A stretch of 64,000 nucleotides of DNA from Aquilaria yunnanensis. Taxonomy: Eukaryota; Streptophyta; Magnoliopsida; Malvales; Thymelaeaceae. Within the stretch, counting starts at the first letter, position 1; every line of letters begins with the position of its first letter. The notes beneath the pieces are model-generated. The model was not told where the DNA came from and ran no database searches. It worked only from the letters and a program-made list of their open reading frames with translations. Where the stretch lies: assembly GCA_039654915.1 (NCBI GenBank), contig CM077593.1, positions 80,332,501-80,396,500 of the forward strand, written 5' to 3'. The translations under genes were made by a program, and so were the position numbers. Below are positions 36,053 through 47,499 of the stretch, piece by piece.

Positions 36053-37894
36053 TTTTTTTTTCAATAAATAGAATCATACAAAGGGAAAAGTTAAGGAAGG
36101 AAAGATGTAGCAAAGTCATGTGCTGAAGATACTCACTCTCAAGGTACAACCACCATTGAGGAGTGACAATATTCCTCCAACCAGACTACAATTTGCTGAG
36201 ATAAGCTCACCATCATGGGATTAAGAAGTAGTGTACCCTTATGAGTAGCAAGAACTTGTAAACAATTAATTAGGGCGGTGATAAATTAGAGTTTAAGTCG
36301 ATGAGCTGTTTGGATGGCTTTTGCAAGAGCAATAAGCTAGGGTTGTAATGAGGAAAAATAACATGTGCCCACATTTTTGCCCCTTAACTGCGGTGGACCA
36401 TTAATGCCCATCCAAACCTAGGCGGCTGCTCCCAACCCTGAAGAATGGTGTCATGCTCCATCAGCAACAAAGATGTGCGGATTTTCAGGAATATCAAATA
36501 ATTTCTGAGTTCCCCATGAATGACAAAGAGGATTTAGGGTGTTAAATGGAAAAGCAGAGGAAAAAAGTATGTAGTCTCTAGCAGTGATGAGTTGTTGCCA
36601 CAAAACATCTCTCATTGCTATAATGGACTGAGAATGAAAAAGTGCATTTTGAAAGGCACACTCATTCTGACCCAGCCATATAGTCCAAAGAGTATAGCCT
36701 AAATATGAAAGCCACTCAAAATGTCATTTCAACTAAGAGGCTAATATTAGTGTAAGCCAAGACTCCAAAAATGGAATTTTCCTATCAAGTGGTGAAGAAT
36801 TGAAATTACCCCAAACATCCAAAGTGCCCAAGAATTCCCAAAATAAGTGCATTGTTGTTTCCCTAGTATTCTTGCACCAAGAACATGTAAGGTCAGAGAG
36901 GCCATCATGAATTATTAGGTTGTTTGCAGTGGGTAGTGCATTGACTATATGTTTCCAGATAAAAATCTTGAGTTTTTACAAAATCATAGGTGCCCATAGA
37001 CGTTCAAAAATCCTGGGAAAATCTATGTTGGGATTTGGAGAAATATAATCCTGGTTAGGATGAAGTAGAGATTCTGATTTCTTTAAAGGCTCCAAAGTAT
37101 ACCCCTGCTTTGCAATAAAGGTGCTAGAGGCACTTGTTATCCACTTGATAATATCCATTCTTCCATTCTTGCTTGGGCGAGTTAGGCTCTAAATCGTAGC
37201 AGTAACTTCATCAAACGTCTCATCTAAAGAAGTAATATTCCACTCCTCGACAGTTGCATCAATAAGTTGAGACACTTTGAGTCTAGGGTCGTGCAACACT
37301 TGTGGTGTCAATGTTCAAAAGTGTCTCTGGAGAAATACTTGGGATCTAAGAATCTTCTGAAGGGCTTGCTCGGAGCTAATTTGTCATTAAATATAAGGGA
37401 AAAGTAAGTCACGCCCACAAAGGAGACTTCGCCATATTGCAGAAGCATTACCAACACACTTAACATTCCAAATAGAATGAAGTGCTCCATATTTTGAGGT
37501 TAACACAAAGAACACAAGCAATTGGGGGTTTCCACTAAAAATTTTCCAGAAAGTCTTCCCGAGTAAAGCTTGATTAAATAATTGTATATCTTTAATGCTA
37601 AGTCCTCCCAAGCTCTTCAAGAGCATTAAAAGTCCTTGTTGTTTGAGGTGTAAAACTTTTTTATCTTGTGAACCAGACCACCAATATTGAACCAAGGTAC
37701 TAAAGATAGAGCTGAAAATGGCACTAGTACCTTGAACAAGGGCATCATATAGATAGGAATGGAAGATGGAGTATATTGTATTGAGGTTAATCTACTCACA
37801 GGGTTTAAAAGTTTCAATTTCCAACTAGCCAAGCGTGCCTAGATTTTATTTGCTAAAAATTGAAATGATGAAGTAAGAGAAGTCTTTGGGGGGT
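36053..37894 (-). mobile_element. 5'-truncated LINE (L1-type non-LTR retrotransposon)
   Basis: On the minus strand the element ends in an A9 tail (T9 at 36053-36061) and begins abruptly near 37894. It is bordered by a diverged 14-15-bp duplication, AATTATTTTATATTT (36041-36055) and AATATTCCATATTT (37896-37909). The matching sites in tandem copies A and C have no insertion. Only the 3' end of the second ORF remains. Confidence 0.9.
36600..37870 (-). pseudogene. LINE ORF2 C-terminus (RT thumb and zf-RVT region)
   Basis: From the right: LASWKLKLLNPVSRLTSIQY and PSSIPIYMMPLFKV (37832-37626); then QYWWSGSQDKK, LLKSLGGLSIKDIQLFNQAL and LGKTFWKIFSGN (37695-37387). The zf-RVT segment further left has IWKHIVNALPTANNLIIHDG and CSWCKNTRETTMHLFWEF (about 36960-36800). 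These match plant L1-like LINE proteins. Frames change several times and the catalytic RT core is missing because of 5' truncation. Confidence 0.9.
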
Positions 37895-39933
37895 GAATAT
37901 TCCATATTTGTTGGGAGTAAATAAATAAACACCCAAATGGAATGAAATCATAGTTGATAAGAAGGTAAAACATAATGGCATTTATATTTTTATATTGCTA
38001 TTATTTTTTAATGAATGTTATTTTTTGGATATCACTTTTTGATACATTGATATGTGGTTTAAAAAAAATAACACCATATGTCAGCTCATCAAGATCTCTC
38101 TCAAGGAAAAGACAAAAAACCTCTGTAAAGATTGTCTTTGCTTTAACATAACTATCACACTAAAAATAATTATTCAAATAATCATACTATTGTATGTAGT
38201 ACTAGGCTACTTTAATTTGACCACATATAATCATTTTCACGCTCATCGACTTAAGTCTTTTCATCTGTTGCCATCTAATTATCGTATATAAATTCTTTTT
38301 TTTCCACAAACTTAACACTAGCCTCTAAAGCTAATATCCGTGAATTAGATGCTAAGGAATCTAGCTTGTCCCATGTAGTAATGCAGGATAGACCATAAGG
38401 ATTTAACTGCATCATTTTAGCATAAAGTTCGATCACCAAAGGTTTATGCACCCTCCAATTTTTGTTGGGAAGTTTGTGCTTATGCGCCAATACCTCTGTT
38501 TAGACTTTGGTGTGTTGAATGATAAGCTTTTTTCATCATCATTATAAGAGAAAAAAAAATTAAAAATAGGAGAATTAGAGTTTAAAAAATGGACAAGTCT
38601 AGACATTGTTAGTTTAGGAACTTAGGATGATACATATGACTTTTCATCTTCTTTGTTCTCATGATATCGTCGCTTTAATAATTCAGCTTTATTCCTTCTT
38701 TCTTTTGCCATTCCTTTGTACGCTCCTCAAGACATTATACATAAATTACACTTCCCAAATGCTTTCTCCATATTTATATAGTCTAACCTTATCTCAACTT
38801 TGTAACAAATTTGTTATTATCATTTCATCCTAATTATTAGCCAATTTTTATACTAATCTAATTGCATGACATTCACCACTGTATATAATAAAACTTTACT
38901 AAAATTATATTATTCCTTATAAGATGATAATAATTATGGTAAAAATCATTTGTTATACACAATAATATAAAAAATTATTTTCACATCAAAAGTCTACCAT
39001 AATTGTCTGTGTTTATCTTTGAAATTATTCTAAGGACAATTATTACAGTAAGCAATTGTAGAAAAGTTTTTTCAAGAAGTTGTATTACTAATTTATCAAG
39101 GTTACATATGATAATTTACATAAGATATATAAAGAATATACCACACTGAAATCAATGGCCGAAATCATGGAAGATATTTAGAATTATTGTGGTAGCCATT
39201 TATACAAAAATTGTTTTAAGGAATTACATTACTAATTTGTCACGGTTACATGTGCTACATACTGAGAAGTAAAATAGTGATAAATCAATATTATGAAAGA
39301 TATCTCGAGTTTTGTATGGTCTAAATACACATATATTTAGACTTCACTTAGGCCAACTCACATATTTGCATTGTAATTGATATTAAACTCATAAATGTAG
39401 CATTTAGATTCACTTAAATCAATATATTTATCTCTTGATGTATTTGCATGTGTGAACATAAATTAAGTGCTTAAAGGGTCCATAGTTTATTCTGAATAAA
39501 TAACAAATTTCATATAATAAAAACCAAAATCTCATAAATGTAATTTTTTTGGTTTTTTATTAAGAATTGAGATTTGATCTCTCTCCGTTAGTTTTTTTTT
39601 TCTGTTTTTTTTCTATTGACATTTTGTTGGACTTGTTAGTCTTGGTTTAAAATTGAGATTTGAACATGTTATTCATTAATTAATTCATATAATATGTTCA
39701 ATTAAATTTAATCATATCAATTGAAAGTCATGTAATGCTTTTGTTTGTCATACTTCGGGGATAATAAATTTATATTAAAGCTAAAATAAAAATTTTTCCA
39801 TGTCATTATATATAGTGACAACATTACATTCAAAATAGCAAGCAAGTAGCGTAAATCAATTTTATTCATTTCAATGCTAAAAGAGTTTATTTAGAGAATA
39901 CTGTTAATAAACACTTGGGTTTTATAATAATTG

Positions 39934-40850
39934 ATCACTTGGGGTCTAGATCAATAATTGGAGTATTTCGACCCTTGTAATCCTTTTCAGCATTAACCTC
40001 AGTTTCATCCTCCTCTCCACGGTCATCATTGATTTGTCAGCCATTTTCAGACCAATAGTTTAAGAATGCCAGCTTGTAAGTTGTTGCATGTATTGCAGCC
40101 AATGAATCAATTGGGAAATCCTTACACCAAAAATGGATCTTTTCTTGAGTAGTGGGCAATGTATTTCCAAAAAATGCCTTCCATCAACCTTGCAAGCATC
40201 AATCTCATCAATGTCATCCATCTTTGTGCACACCCTTGACTTTCTTTCAATCCCTACATACTACAAGCAACAAAATTAGCTTTTTCCAGGTAGTAAATAT
40301 GCAAATTACATTTATGCTCTAGGCCAAAAATTACCACTCAATATGTAAGAGCAGCATACACCTCATCAACATCTTCCATAATTATGGACTTTTTAGAATT
40401 CCTTTCAAGCTTTACGACCTAAAACCAAAAAAATAGTTAAACAGGTTTTCATATTAATATCCAAAATGAAATGAAAAAAATATATGATAAGTAGTTTTGT
40501 TGAATACCAATACCTGCATAATAAATTGTAAATTTTTACCCTTCAATATTGAGATCGCTATCTTCATAAGTTTAAGCTTCTCATGTAAGGTGGTGTTTAT
40601 GCTCCTTTCAACAATTAGTTCACGTTTGATATGAACACGTGAACTAAAATTAAAATCTATGTTCCTGAATGAATAAAGTACTTGCAAACCTTTGATTGTT
40701 TCAATTGTAATATTCTATACGCTCTTTAACTTATAAGTAGAGGGTTCATTGTAGTAGTGGTATTTCCTATGATTTTTTCTCTAATCATCAGCCTCGATTT
40801 CTACAAATGTTATGAATGTAAAAAATCCAACATCATCAATCTTGAAAATT
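39934..40850 (-). pseudogene. Unidentified gene of the tandem array, copy 3 (5'-truncated)
   Basis: This copy keeps exons 3-6. Exon 4 (about 40660-40515) reads HIKRELIVERSINTTLHEKL and ISILKGKNLQFIMQ without a stop. Exon 5 is near 40410-40330. Exon 6 (about 40235 to 39934) starts MDDIDEIDACKVDGRHFLEI and ends IIDLDPK. Exons 1 and 2 should lie right of 41575 but are missing, cut off at the microsatellite. The conserved exon order in three copies supports a real gene rather than chance frames. Confidence 0.55.
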
Positions 40851-41575
40851 GATTGGGCTAGTTGTATGTTTAATAATTCTATTAAGCAAGAAAACATAGC
40901 AAGCAAGTAGTAATCAAGTTCATTTTTGTAGATGCAGGTGTAAAAAAAGTGAACAAAAGGTTTGTGAAATGGCTAATTGGTTCTGTTGTTTTGTACAATG
41001 TATTGTCATGGTATCTTTGCCCAATTTATTCCTTAATTTTGGTTAATTTGTAAACGGACATTCACTAATTATCTTGCAATTTCCATATTTATTTGGTGGA
41101 GCTAATTTCATCTAGATGGCTCACTTAGAAAATTTTAGATTAAAATATAGAAACTTATTTTCTTCCTAATTAGCTAAAATATTTTATATTTTTTGGGAGT
41201 GAATTAACAACTATGCAAATTGAATGAAAGTAGCATTTATAAGAAGGATTTGCTAACTAATTTTGAATTCAATTGCTTCCTTGATAATTTTTATAAATTC
41301 TTCACCTGCCATGTATGGGTTTTATTATTGGATATTAATTAGTCAAAATATTCCAAGTTTGTAGGGAGTGAATTAATAGCCACCTAAATTGAATGGGAAT
41401 CAAAGTTGATAAGAAGGTTAAACTTAACAAAATTTACATTGTTGTTTCTTTTTAATAAAGATTATTTTTTGGATATCACCTTTTTGATACATTATGTGCA
41501 GCTAACAAAAAAACAGCCCATGTTAACTCATTAGGATATCTATCAAAGAAAACAAAAAAAAACCTCCATTGAGAT
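40481..41575 (-). repeat. Tandem-array copy C, truncated
   Basis: About 1.1 kb matches the left end of copies A and B, then stops at the (CT)n/(AT)n microsatellite at 41583. The rest of the unit is missing on the right; hAT-2 lies about 120 bp beyond the microsatellite. Confidence 0.88.
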
Positions 41576-41581
41576 TATCTT

Positions 41582-41582
<1 letters not shown>

Positions 41583-41645
<63 letters not shown>
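41583..41645. repeat. (CT)n-(AT)n compound microsatellite
   Basis: About 18 CT units run straight into about 13 AT units. The tract marks the abrupt right end of tandem copy C. Confidence 0.96.
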
Positions 41646-42039
41646 ATCAAAGATTTTTTCTTTATAAAATCATTAAAAGTATCCTTATTAATTAATATAC
41701 TTATTTAACTCTCATTTATTTACAATTTCATTCTACAACAATAACTTATTAGTTAATATACTTATTATTATGGGTGATCACTATTCGGGCCAAACTGAAA
41801 AACTAAAAAATTTCATAAATTTGGTTTGGCTAATGTGGTTGTTTGGTTCAGTTTTGGTGGAAACTGAAATATGTATTATTCAGTTTTGGTTCAATTTCGG
41901 ATGAGAGCTTCGGTTAATTCGGTAACCAAATTAACTAAAATTGTATTGCATCCAAATTTTCATTTTCAATGTGCTGGGTCACTTATTTGTCACTGGGCCT
42001 ATGAATGTTGAATGCCAAAACCCAAAACTCTACACTACA

Positions 42040-42480
42040 ACTCACTCACACTGTCACACACACTTGCTGCGCCAGACGCCCTAGACCAGACACCCTTCCC
42101 TGAGTCCCGCGCTGTGCCTTGATGTGCTGATCCTCCCTCTTTCAACTCTCCTATGCCTTGCCTCGCTCACACTGTCACACACATGCAGCGCAACAGACCC
42201 CCACAGACCAAACACTCCTCCCTACGTCTGCCCTGCTATACTGACCCTTTGTCTCTTAGTTGCCTTGCACCTCGCATCGACTGTGTGTCTCATTCTCGCA
42301 GCGGCTCCTGCGTCTCGTCTCAGCTTCGGTCTGGTTTAGTCTTGGCGTCTCCAGCACTCTTGGCGACAGCTTCTAATCTTTACTTCTCCAACTCTAGCAA
42401 GTCTCATCCCTTTTTCTCTTGGCTTTTTTGCACAAATCACAGTCACCCATTCCCCACTAAGCTCAAATCAAAGCAGGTAA
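42040..42480 (+). promoter_or_regulatory. GC-rich leader with a 121-bp direct repeat (hAT-2)
   Basis: This stretch is much richer in C and G than its surroundings. The segment starting TCACACTGTCACACACA at 42046 recurs at 42167, so about 121 bp is duplicated in tandem. A GTAACATT donor-like site follows near 42478, and an acceptor (CTTCTAATGTAG) lies just before the transposase ATG at 43081. It is probably the untranslated first exon of the transposase gene. Confidence 0.6.
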
Positions 42481-43080
42481 CATTGGGTATGTTAATTTTG
42501 TTGATTATTTGTTGTGTTAATATTATATTTAAGTAGATTTAGTTAAAGGAACTGATTAGGTTATGAATAGAGAGAAAAGTTGCAAATTTAGTTAATTAAA
42601 TACTTTATAATTTTTGTTAATTAAGTATTTTGTAACGAAATGTTGATCAGTGAAGCTTTTTTAAGCTAGATGATTTTCATTTGGGAATTGCCTAAGTGGC
42701 CGAATAGAAAATGTTGTCATGGTGGTAATTATTTTCTTAATTAAATAATTTAAGTTGGATTATTTTGTAGTTTTCATTGTTGAACAAAAGGCTTACTATG
42801 TTAATAAGTGGATTACTAATTTAAGTGGAATTCTTTTAATTAAGAAGCTCATTGAGGCATTAAAAAAGGTATAAAGTCGAAGGCTCAAAATGACTTCAAC
42901 AAAGGGTTTAGTCATAGCCAATGTAAGCTAATGCTTTTGAAATTTGTTGTTTTGTTATTGATTTATATAATTTGATTATATAATTTTTTGGGCTTGTTGG
43001 GGCTTATATTGGATGAAATTGGCTGATGTAATGCAAGTACTCTATGACTAATTTTTATTATCTACATGCTTCTAATGTAG

Positions 43081-45269
43081 ATGACAGATGAAGACATTGG
43101 TCTGAATAATTTGGATCATAAAGCCAATAAAACAGATGATGATGTCTCAGAACATGATGGCCTTCAAAATCCTCTTTCCTCATCCACAGTAAGACATGAG
43201 AAGGGGTCAAAGAGAGTAGCAAAATAGAAAAAGAAAACTGCAAAATGCAAATCCATGCAGGCAGGATCAAATGTGTGGAAGCATTTCACTAAATTTGAAG
43301 ATGTGGAAGGTAACAAGAAGTGTTGATGCAAGTGTTGTGGCAAAGAATATGTAGTAGATCCGAAGAGTAATGAGACAAGTTCAACTCTTACTCATAGTCG
43401 ATCATTCATGCTCAATCTTGAGGTACAAGCAAAATCCCAACAAACTCATTTGTATTCTAGGAATAATGAAGGGGAAAGGGTGCTTGGTTGTTGGAAGTTT
43501 GATGAGGAAGCTATTAGAAAGGCTGTGAGTTTCATGATTATTGTGGATAAGCTTCCATTTAAATTTTTGGAAAATGAAGGTTTTAGGCATAAGATGTCTA
43601 TTGCATGCCCTAGGTTTCACATTCCTTCTCTTCATACGATTGCTAGGGATTGTTTTGATCTTTACAATGATGAAAAAAATAAGTTGAAGACTTATTTCAA
43701 ATCTAGTTGTTAGAGGGTTTCTCTTACTACTAATAGTTGGACTTCTATCCAAAAGGACAATTACATGTGTCTTACTGCTCATTACATAGATGACAAATGA
43801 AAGCTACAAAAAAGAATTTTTGTCTAATTACTAGTCATAAAGGTAAAGCAATTGGTATGGTTGTTGAGAATTGTTTGCGTGAATGAGAAATTAATAGAAT
43901 GTCTACCATCACTGTTGATAATGCTAGCTCAAATGATCTGGCTATTGAATATTTGAAAAAAATAGTTGTTGGTTGGGAAATTGGAATCATCAATTGTAAA
44001 TATATTCACATGAGATACATTGTACACATTGTGAATTCGGTTGTTCATGATGGACTAAAGGAATTTCATGTATCCGTTGCTCGTGTGAGGGATGTTGTTA
44101 GGTATGTTAGACAATCACTTGCTAAGTTGGCCAATTTAAAAAATTGTTCCCAATTTGAAAGAATTGCAAGTAAAGCTTTACTATGTCTTGATATGAGCAC
44201 AAGATGTAACTTAACTTTTATGATGTTGGATGTGGCACAAAAGTTTGAGGGAGCCTTTGCTAGATATCGTTTGTATGATCTAAATTATATTATTGAACTT
44301 GTTGAGAATAATGGGTTTCCTATGAAAGAGGATTGGAAGAATGTTAGGTCTCTATTGAGTTTCCTTGAAAACTTTTATGAGCTCACATGTAAGACATCAA
44401 GTTCTCTCTATGTCACTGCCAATAAATTCTTTCATGAGATTAGTAAGATTGACGGCTTACTCCAACAATGGCAAAGTAGTGAAAATGTTAAATTTGCTTC
44501 CATGGTCAAGAGAATGAGGGAGAAGTATGAAAAATATTGGGGAAATGCTGAGAAGATGAACATGTTGCTATTATTCTTGATCCTCAATACAAATTGACTT
44601 TTCTTGAATTTGCATTGGAAGACATGTAAATAAAAGTCAAGACTTCCATTTATGAGTTATTTGATGGGTATAAGAAAATTGTCCAACCTCAGTTTGCTGA
44701 ATCAAGTTTGAGAACTCAAATACCAAAGCAAGTTGATTTAGGAAGTCAAAAGAAAAAGGAAGTACTCCGTGGCAGAGGAAAGAATGAAGAAGTTTGAAAT
44801 TGTGTCTGGAAGTGTAGGGAATAAAATAGAGTTGGATAGGTACCTAGAGGGACTAAGGAAACCAGCTTTCTCAAAATTTGATGTGTTAAAGTGGTGGAAA
44901 TTCAATTGTCACTGATTCCTTATACTTGGAGCTATGGCTCATGACACACTAGCTCTTATTGTTTCTATTGCTGCCTCAAAGTCTACATTTAGCACAGGTG
45001 GACGAGTCCTTGATTCATTTAGGAGCTCCCTAACTCCTAAAACGGTGCAAGCTCTTATATGTACACAAGATTGGCTTAGAAATAGGGTAGTATTTTTACT
45101 TGTATTAATCTTTAATTTATAGTTAAGTTTAAACACTCTTATATATTTTTAATGTTAAGTTCTATCATTTTTTTGTGTCTATTTGTTTAGGGCTATCCAA
45201 GAAGACTATAGGAGATACATATGGGGGGAATATCGTAATTTATATCTAGGTGTTGATTGGAATTTTTAA
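43081..45269 (+). pseudogene. hAT-2 transposase, lightly broken
   Basis: The start is ATG 43081, right after an acceptor. A BED zinc finger is at 43270-43400 with SNVWKHFTKF and CKCCGKEYVV; the first of its Cys is followed by a stop. Then a 100-residue stretch (DEEAIRKAVSFMIIVDKLPF) runs to 43713. The longest intact piece is 43899-44597 (232 codons) with STITVDNASSNDLAIEYLKK, HIVNSVVHDGLKEF, CLDMSTRCNLTFMMLDVAQK and SLYVTANKFFHEI. The hAT dimerisation motif ASKSTFSTGGRVLDSFRSSL is at 44990-45050, and a last small exon near 45190-45269 ends GVDWNF. Frameshifts near 43800-43899 and 44600-44930, plus a few stops, inactivate it. Confidence 0.93.
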
Positions 45270-45920
45270 CATAGGTATCAATATCTTTACTAAACTTATA
45301 TTTTTTTTATTCATTTTTCTAAATAATTGATAATGGTTGATTGATTGGTTTAATTGCTAAATTTTGTAGGAAAGATGAGACTCCAGTTGTGATTGAGTTG
45401 CCCATGGGAATGGTGCAATTGTTTCGTGTTTAGTGCTTGTTGCTTGGGCCTTGAGATTTTTCCTTGTTTATTTAGGACTTGTTTGGTTATTATGGCTTGT
45501 GTTCTATTATGTTTATTTGGATTGTAGTCTTTAGGAGCTTTGAGATATTTTCATGTTCAGTTATGTTTGTTCATGTAGCTATGAAGTTGTAGGACTTAAT
45601 GTTTGGTTATTATGTTTATTTATGTAGCTATGTTATGGATTTTTAAGTCATACTTGTTTGGATATTATTTGGGTGTTTTTGGCTTCAATAAGAGCTTAAT
45701 TTTGCCCATTTTTGTTGGGTTTATTCAGTCTAAATGTGTGGCTTATATTTTTTTTCAGTTAATTTGGTTTCACCTGAACCGAACCAAAAAATTTCAGTTC
45801 GGTCCCAAGCACTATTTCGGGTTATTCGGTTTGTAACCATTAAAAACTGAAAACTGAAACAACTGACTTATTCAGTTTGGTTAAAACCAAACAAGCTGAA
45901 TAAGCACCCTGACTTATTAT

Positions 45921-46864
45921 TCACTCATTTGACTTGTAATCCAAAAGTTTGATGTTAACCTTAAGGTGTTTTGTGTTTACCTTAATCACAAAACATATTT
46001 TCACCTACCTAGCCATTTTGTTTGCTGAAATTAATATTTTTGAATTACTTTAGATCTTCTTCATATATAAATACAACGCAAATATGATAACTTCGATGTA
46101 TTAAAATTTGATTAATATAATTACACTTATTATCCTACATACATTTTAGAAACATATATTTTATAATTACACTTATTATACTACATACGTTTTATAAACA
46201 TATGTTATACTACATTAATATTAGGATTTTAAACATGGAAAATAAAAAGAATCATTTTCGTGACAAGTGAATGCTTTAGTATTACTTTTTATGGCAAAAC
46301 TGCTCTATGACCACTCAAGCTAAACTTTGACCAGTTACATGTCCTCAACTTTCTTTCATTGCTGAACAGGCCTTTAAATATGTTTTGGATTTCAAATATA
46401 AATACTCCCCTCTTTCCCACCAATGTTGCTACATTTAATATAGTGTTAAGATTAAAAAAGAGGAAAAGGTTGGTGTGCTGTTTCTACTTTTGTTTTTAAC
46501 CTTTTGCAAGTAAATAAAAAATTTGGAAAAGTGGCTATTAAAATAATAGTTTAAAGGGTAGTATGGTAAAGTAAGTTACTACATATGAAAATGTTGCAAA
46601 GATTTGAAACTACAAAAAATAAAATATGTTGCAATAGTTTTGAGACTTAGGCAATATAATCTAAAATTTTTACTACTCCTTAGTGCCTTGAACTTTATTA
46701 ACTCGAATGTGTACTATGATGCTAGGGTGTAATGCAAACTAAAAAATCTTCTTATAATTGTTTTTGTATGTGAAAATATATGTTTCAAAAGTAACTTGAG
46801 TAAATATTCTATAATAATTTGCCATTATATTTTCCCTTAAAAAGAGCTAATATTCCTTAAGTTA
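45921..46864. other. AT-rich stretch without recognisable genes
   Basis: No coding motif or repeat was recognised between the hAT-2 target duplication and the proposed CACTA end. Confidence 0.5.
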
Positions 46865-47071
46865 CATTATAAAAAAATAGGTATTTTGAAGCAGTCACTT
46901 AAAAACGCTTCAGGTTTCCTAGGTGCACATATGTTCGAAACGGCTGTCAATGACCGTTTTAGATGCCGCGTTGATATTGGGTGAAATTGAAAATCAAGAA
47001 AAAGCTTAGTAGGGAAGAGGTAAATATGCACAAAATTACTCTTGCAACCCATCCTCCTACTTGTGTGCGAT

Positions 47072-47420
47072 AGTCCTAAAACCTTTAAATCCCCCTTTAG
47101 TAAACCACCACCAACGCCCATAGTAAATCGCTTGTTGGCATTGGATGTCTCCTATCACCGGTAGCTCATTGCCAGTGGCCTATTGCGAGTAGTCCATCGT
47201 CGGTCACTTCATCACCTTCATGTTTCCCTTTTTTCATGTCTGAAAGTCATAAAACCTTTCAATCCCCCTCTAGGGAACCAATGCCAATGTCCATGGTCAC
47301 ATCGTCGGTCGTTGGTTGCCCATCTTTCGTGTTTCATCACTCGTCATCATTTGCTCATTCTACCCATTCCAATACTTATTCATTTAGCTCGGAGGTTAGA
47401 TTCTATGAAGAAAGGTGTTC
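47072..47420 (+). repeat. Imperfect 173-bp direct repeat in the CACTA 5' region
   Basis: The segment at 47072 (AGTCCTAAAACCTTTAAATC) recurs at 47245 (AGTCATAAAACCTTTCAATC), and both are followed by a similar C/G-richer stretch containing repeated CGTCGGT-like words. It probably belongs to the untranslated leader of the transposase gene. Confidence 0.6.
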
Positions 47421-47499
47421 TTTTCACTGCAACAATTATTCTCATTGAATATCTATTTGAGTATATAATTATGCTCCAATTTTCTTAAATGGCTTGAAG

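Larger units (their letters stand above)
34647..38711 (-). pseudogene. Unidentified gene of the tandem array, copy 2 (all exons, LINE in an intron)
   Basis: This is the only copy with all proposed exons. Exon 1: ATG 38711 (MAKERRNKAELLKRRYHEN). Exon 2: about 38540-38240, with LYAKMMQLNPYGLSCITTWD and SLASNSRILALEASVKF. The LINE lies in the following intron. Exon 3: about 35520-35400. Exon 4: about 35350-35225 (VEHELTVERSTNTMLHE, then SILKDKSLQLIIQ). Exon 5: about 35130-35045 (SKKLISIEYVVEMYTALTN). Exon 6: about 34945 to the stop at 34647, with MDGIDNLDACEIDERNFLEI and the end NTPIIEPDPK. The protein would be about 350 residues with a basic N-terminus, a central coiled coil and an acidic C-terminus. 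Stops interrupt exons 2, 4 and 6. No family recognised. Confidence 0.55.
35199..40480 (-). repeat. Tandem-array copy B (3.43-kb unit plus LINE)
   Basis: The B-to-C anchor distance is 5282 bp. Removing the LINE (about 1842 bp) leaves about 3.44 kb, equal to copy A without its insertion. It contains exons 1-4 of gene copy 2 and the last exons of gene copy 3. Confidence 0.9.
41769..45912 (+). mobile_element. Full-length hAT transposon (hAT-2)
   Basis: The 4144-bp element has a perfect 8-bp target duplication, CTTATTAT, at 41761-41768 and 45913-45920. Ends are TATGGGTGATCACTATTCGG on the left and TCAGGGTGCTTATTCAG on the right (minus strand). Both subterminal regions contain many short TTCGGTT / AACCGAA / CAGTTTTGG repeats, where Ac-type transposases bind. 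It is related in its termini to hAT-1, but the transposase lies on the opposite strand and is better preserved. Confidence 0.95.

Noticed and set aside
37000..37700. LINE fragment read as a host gene with a zinc-binding reverse-transcriptase domain
   Set aside because: A poly(A) end, 5' truncation, a flanking duplication and absence from the sister repeat show it is an inserted LINE.
43402..43782. 126-codon minus-strand frame
   Set aside because: It is the shadow of the hAT-2 transposase on the other strand.
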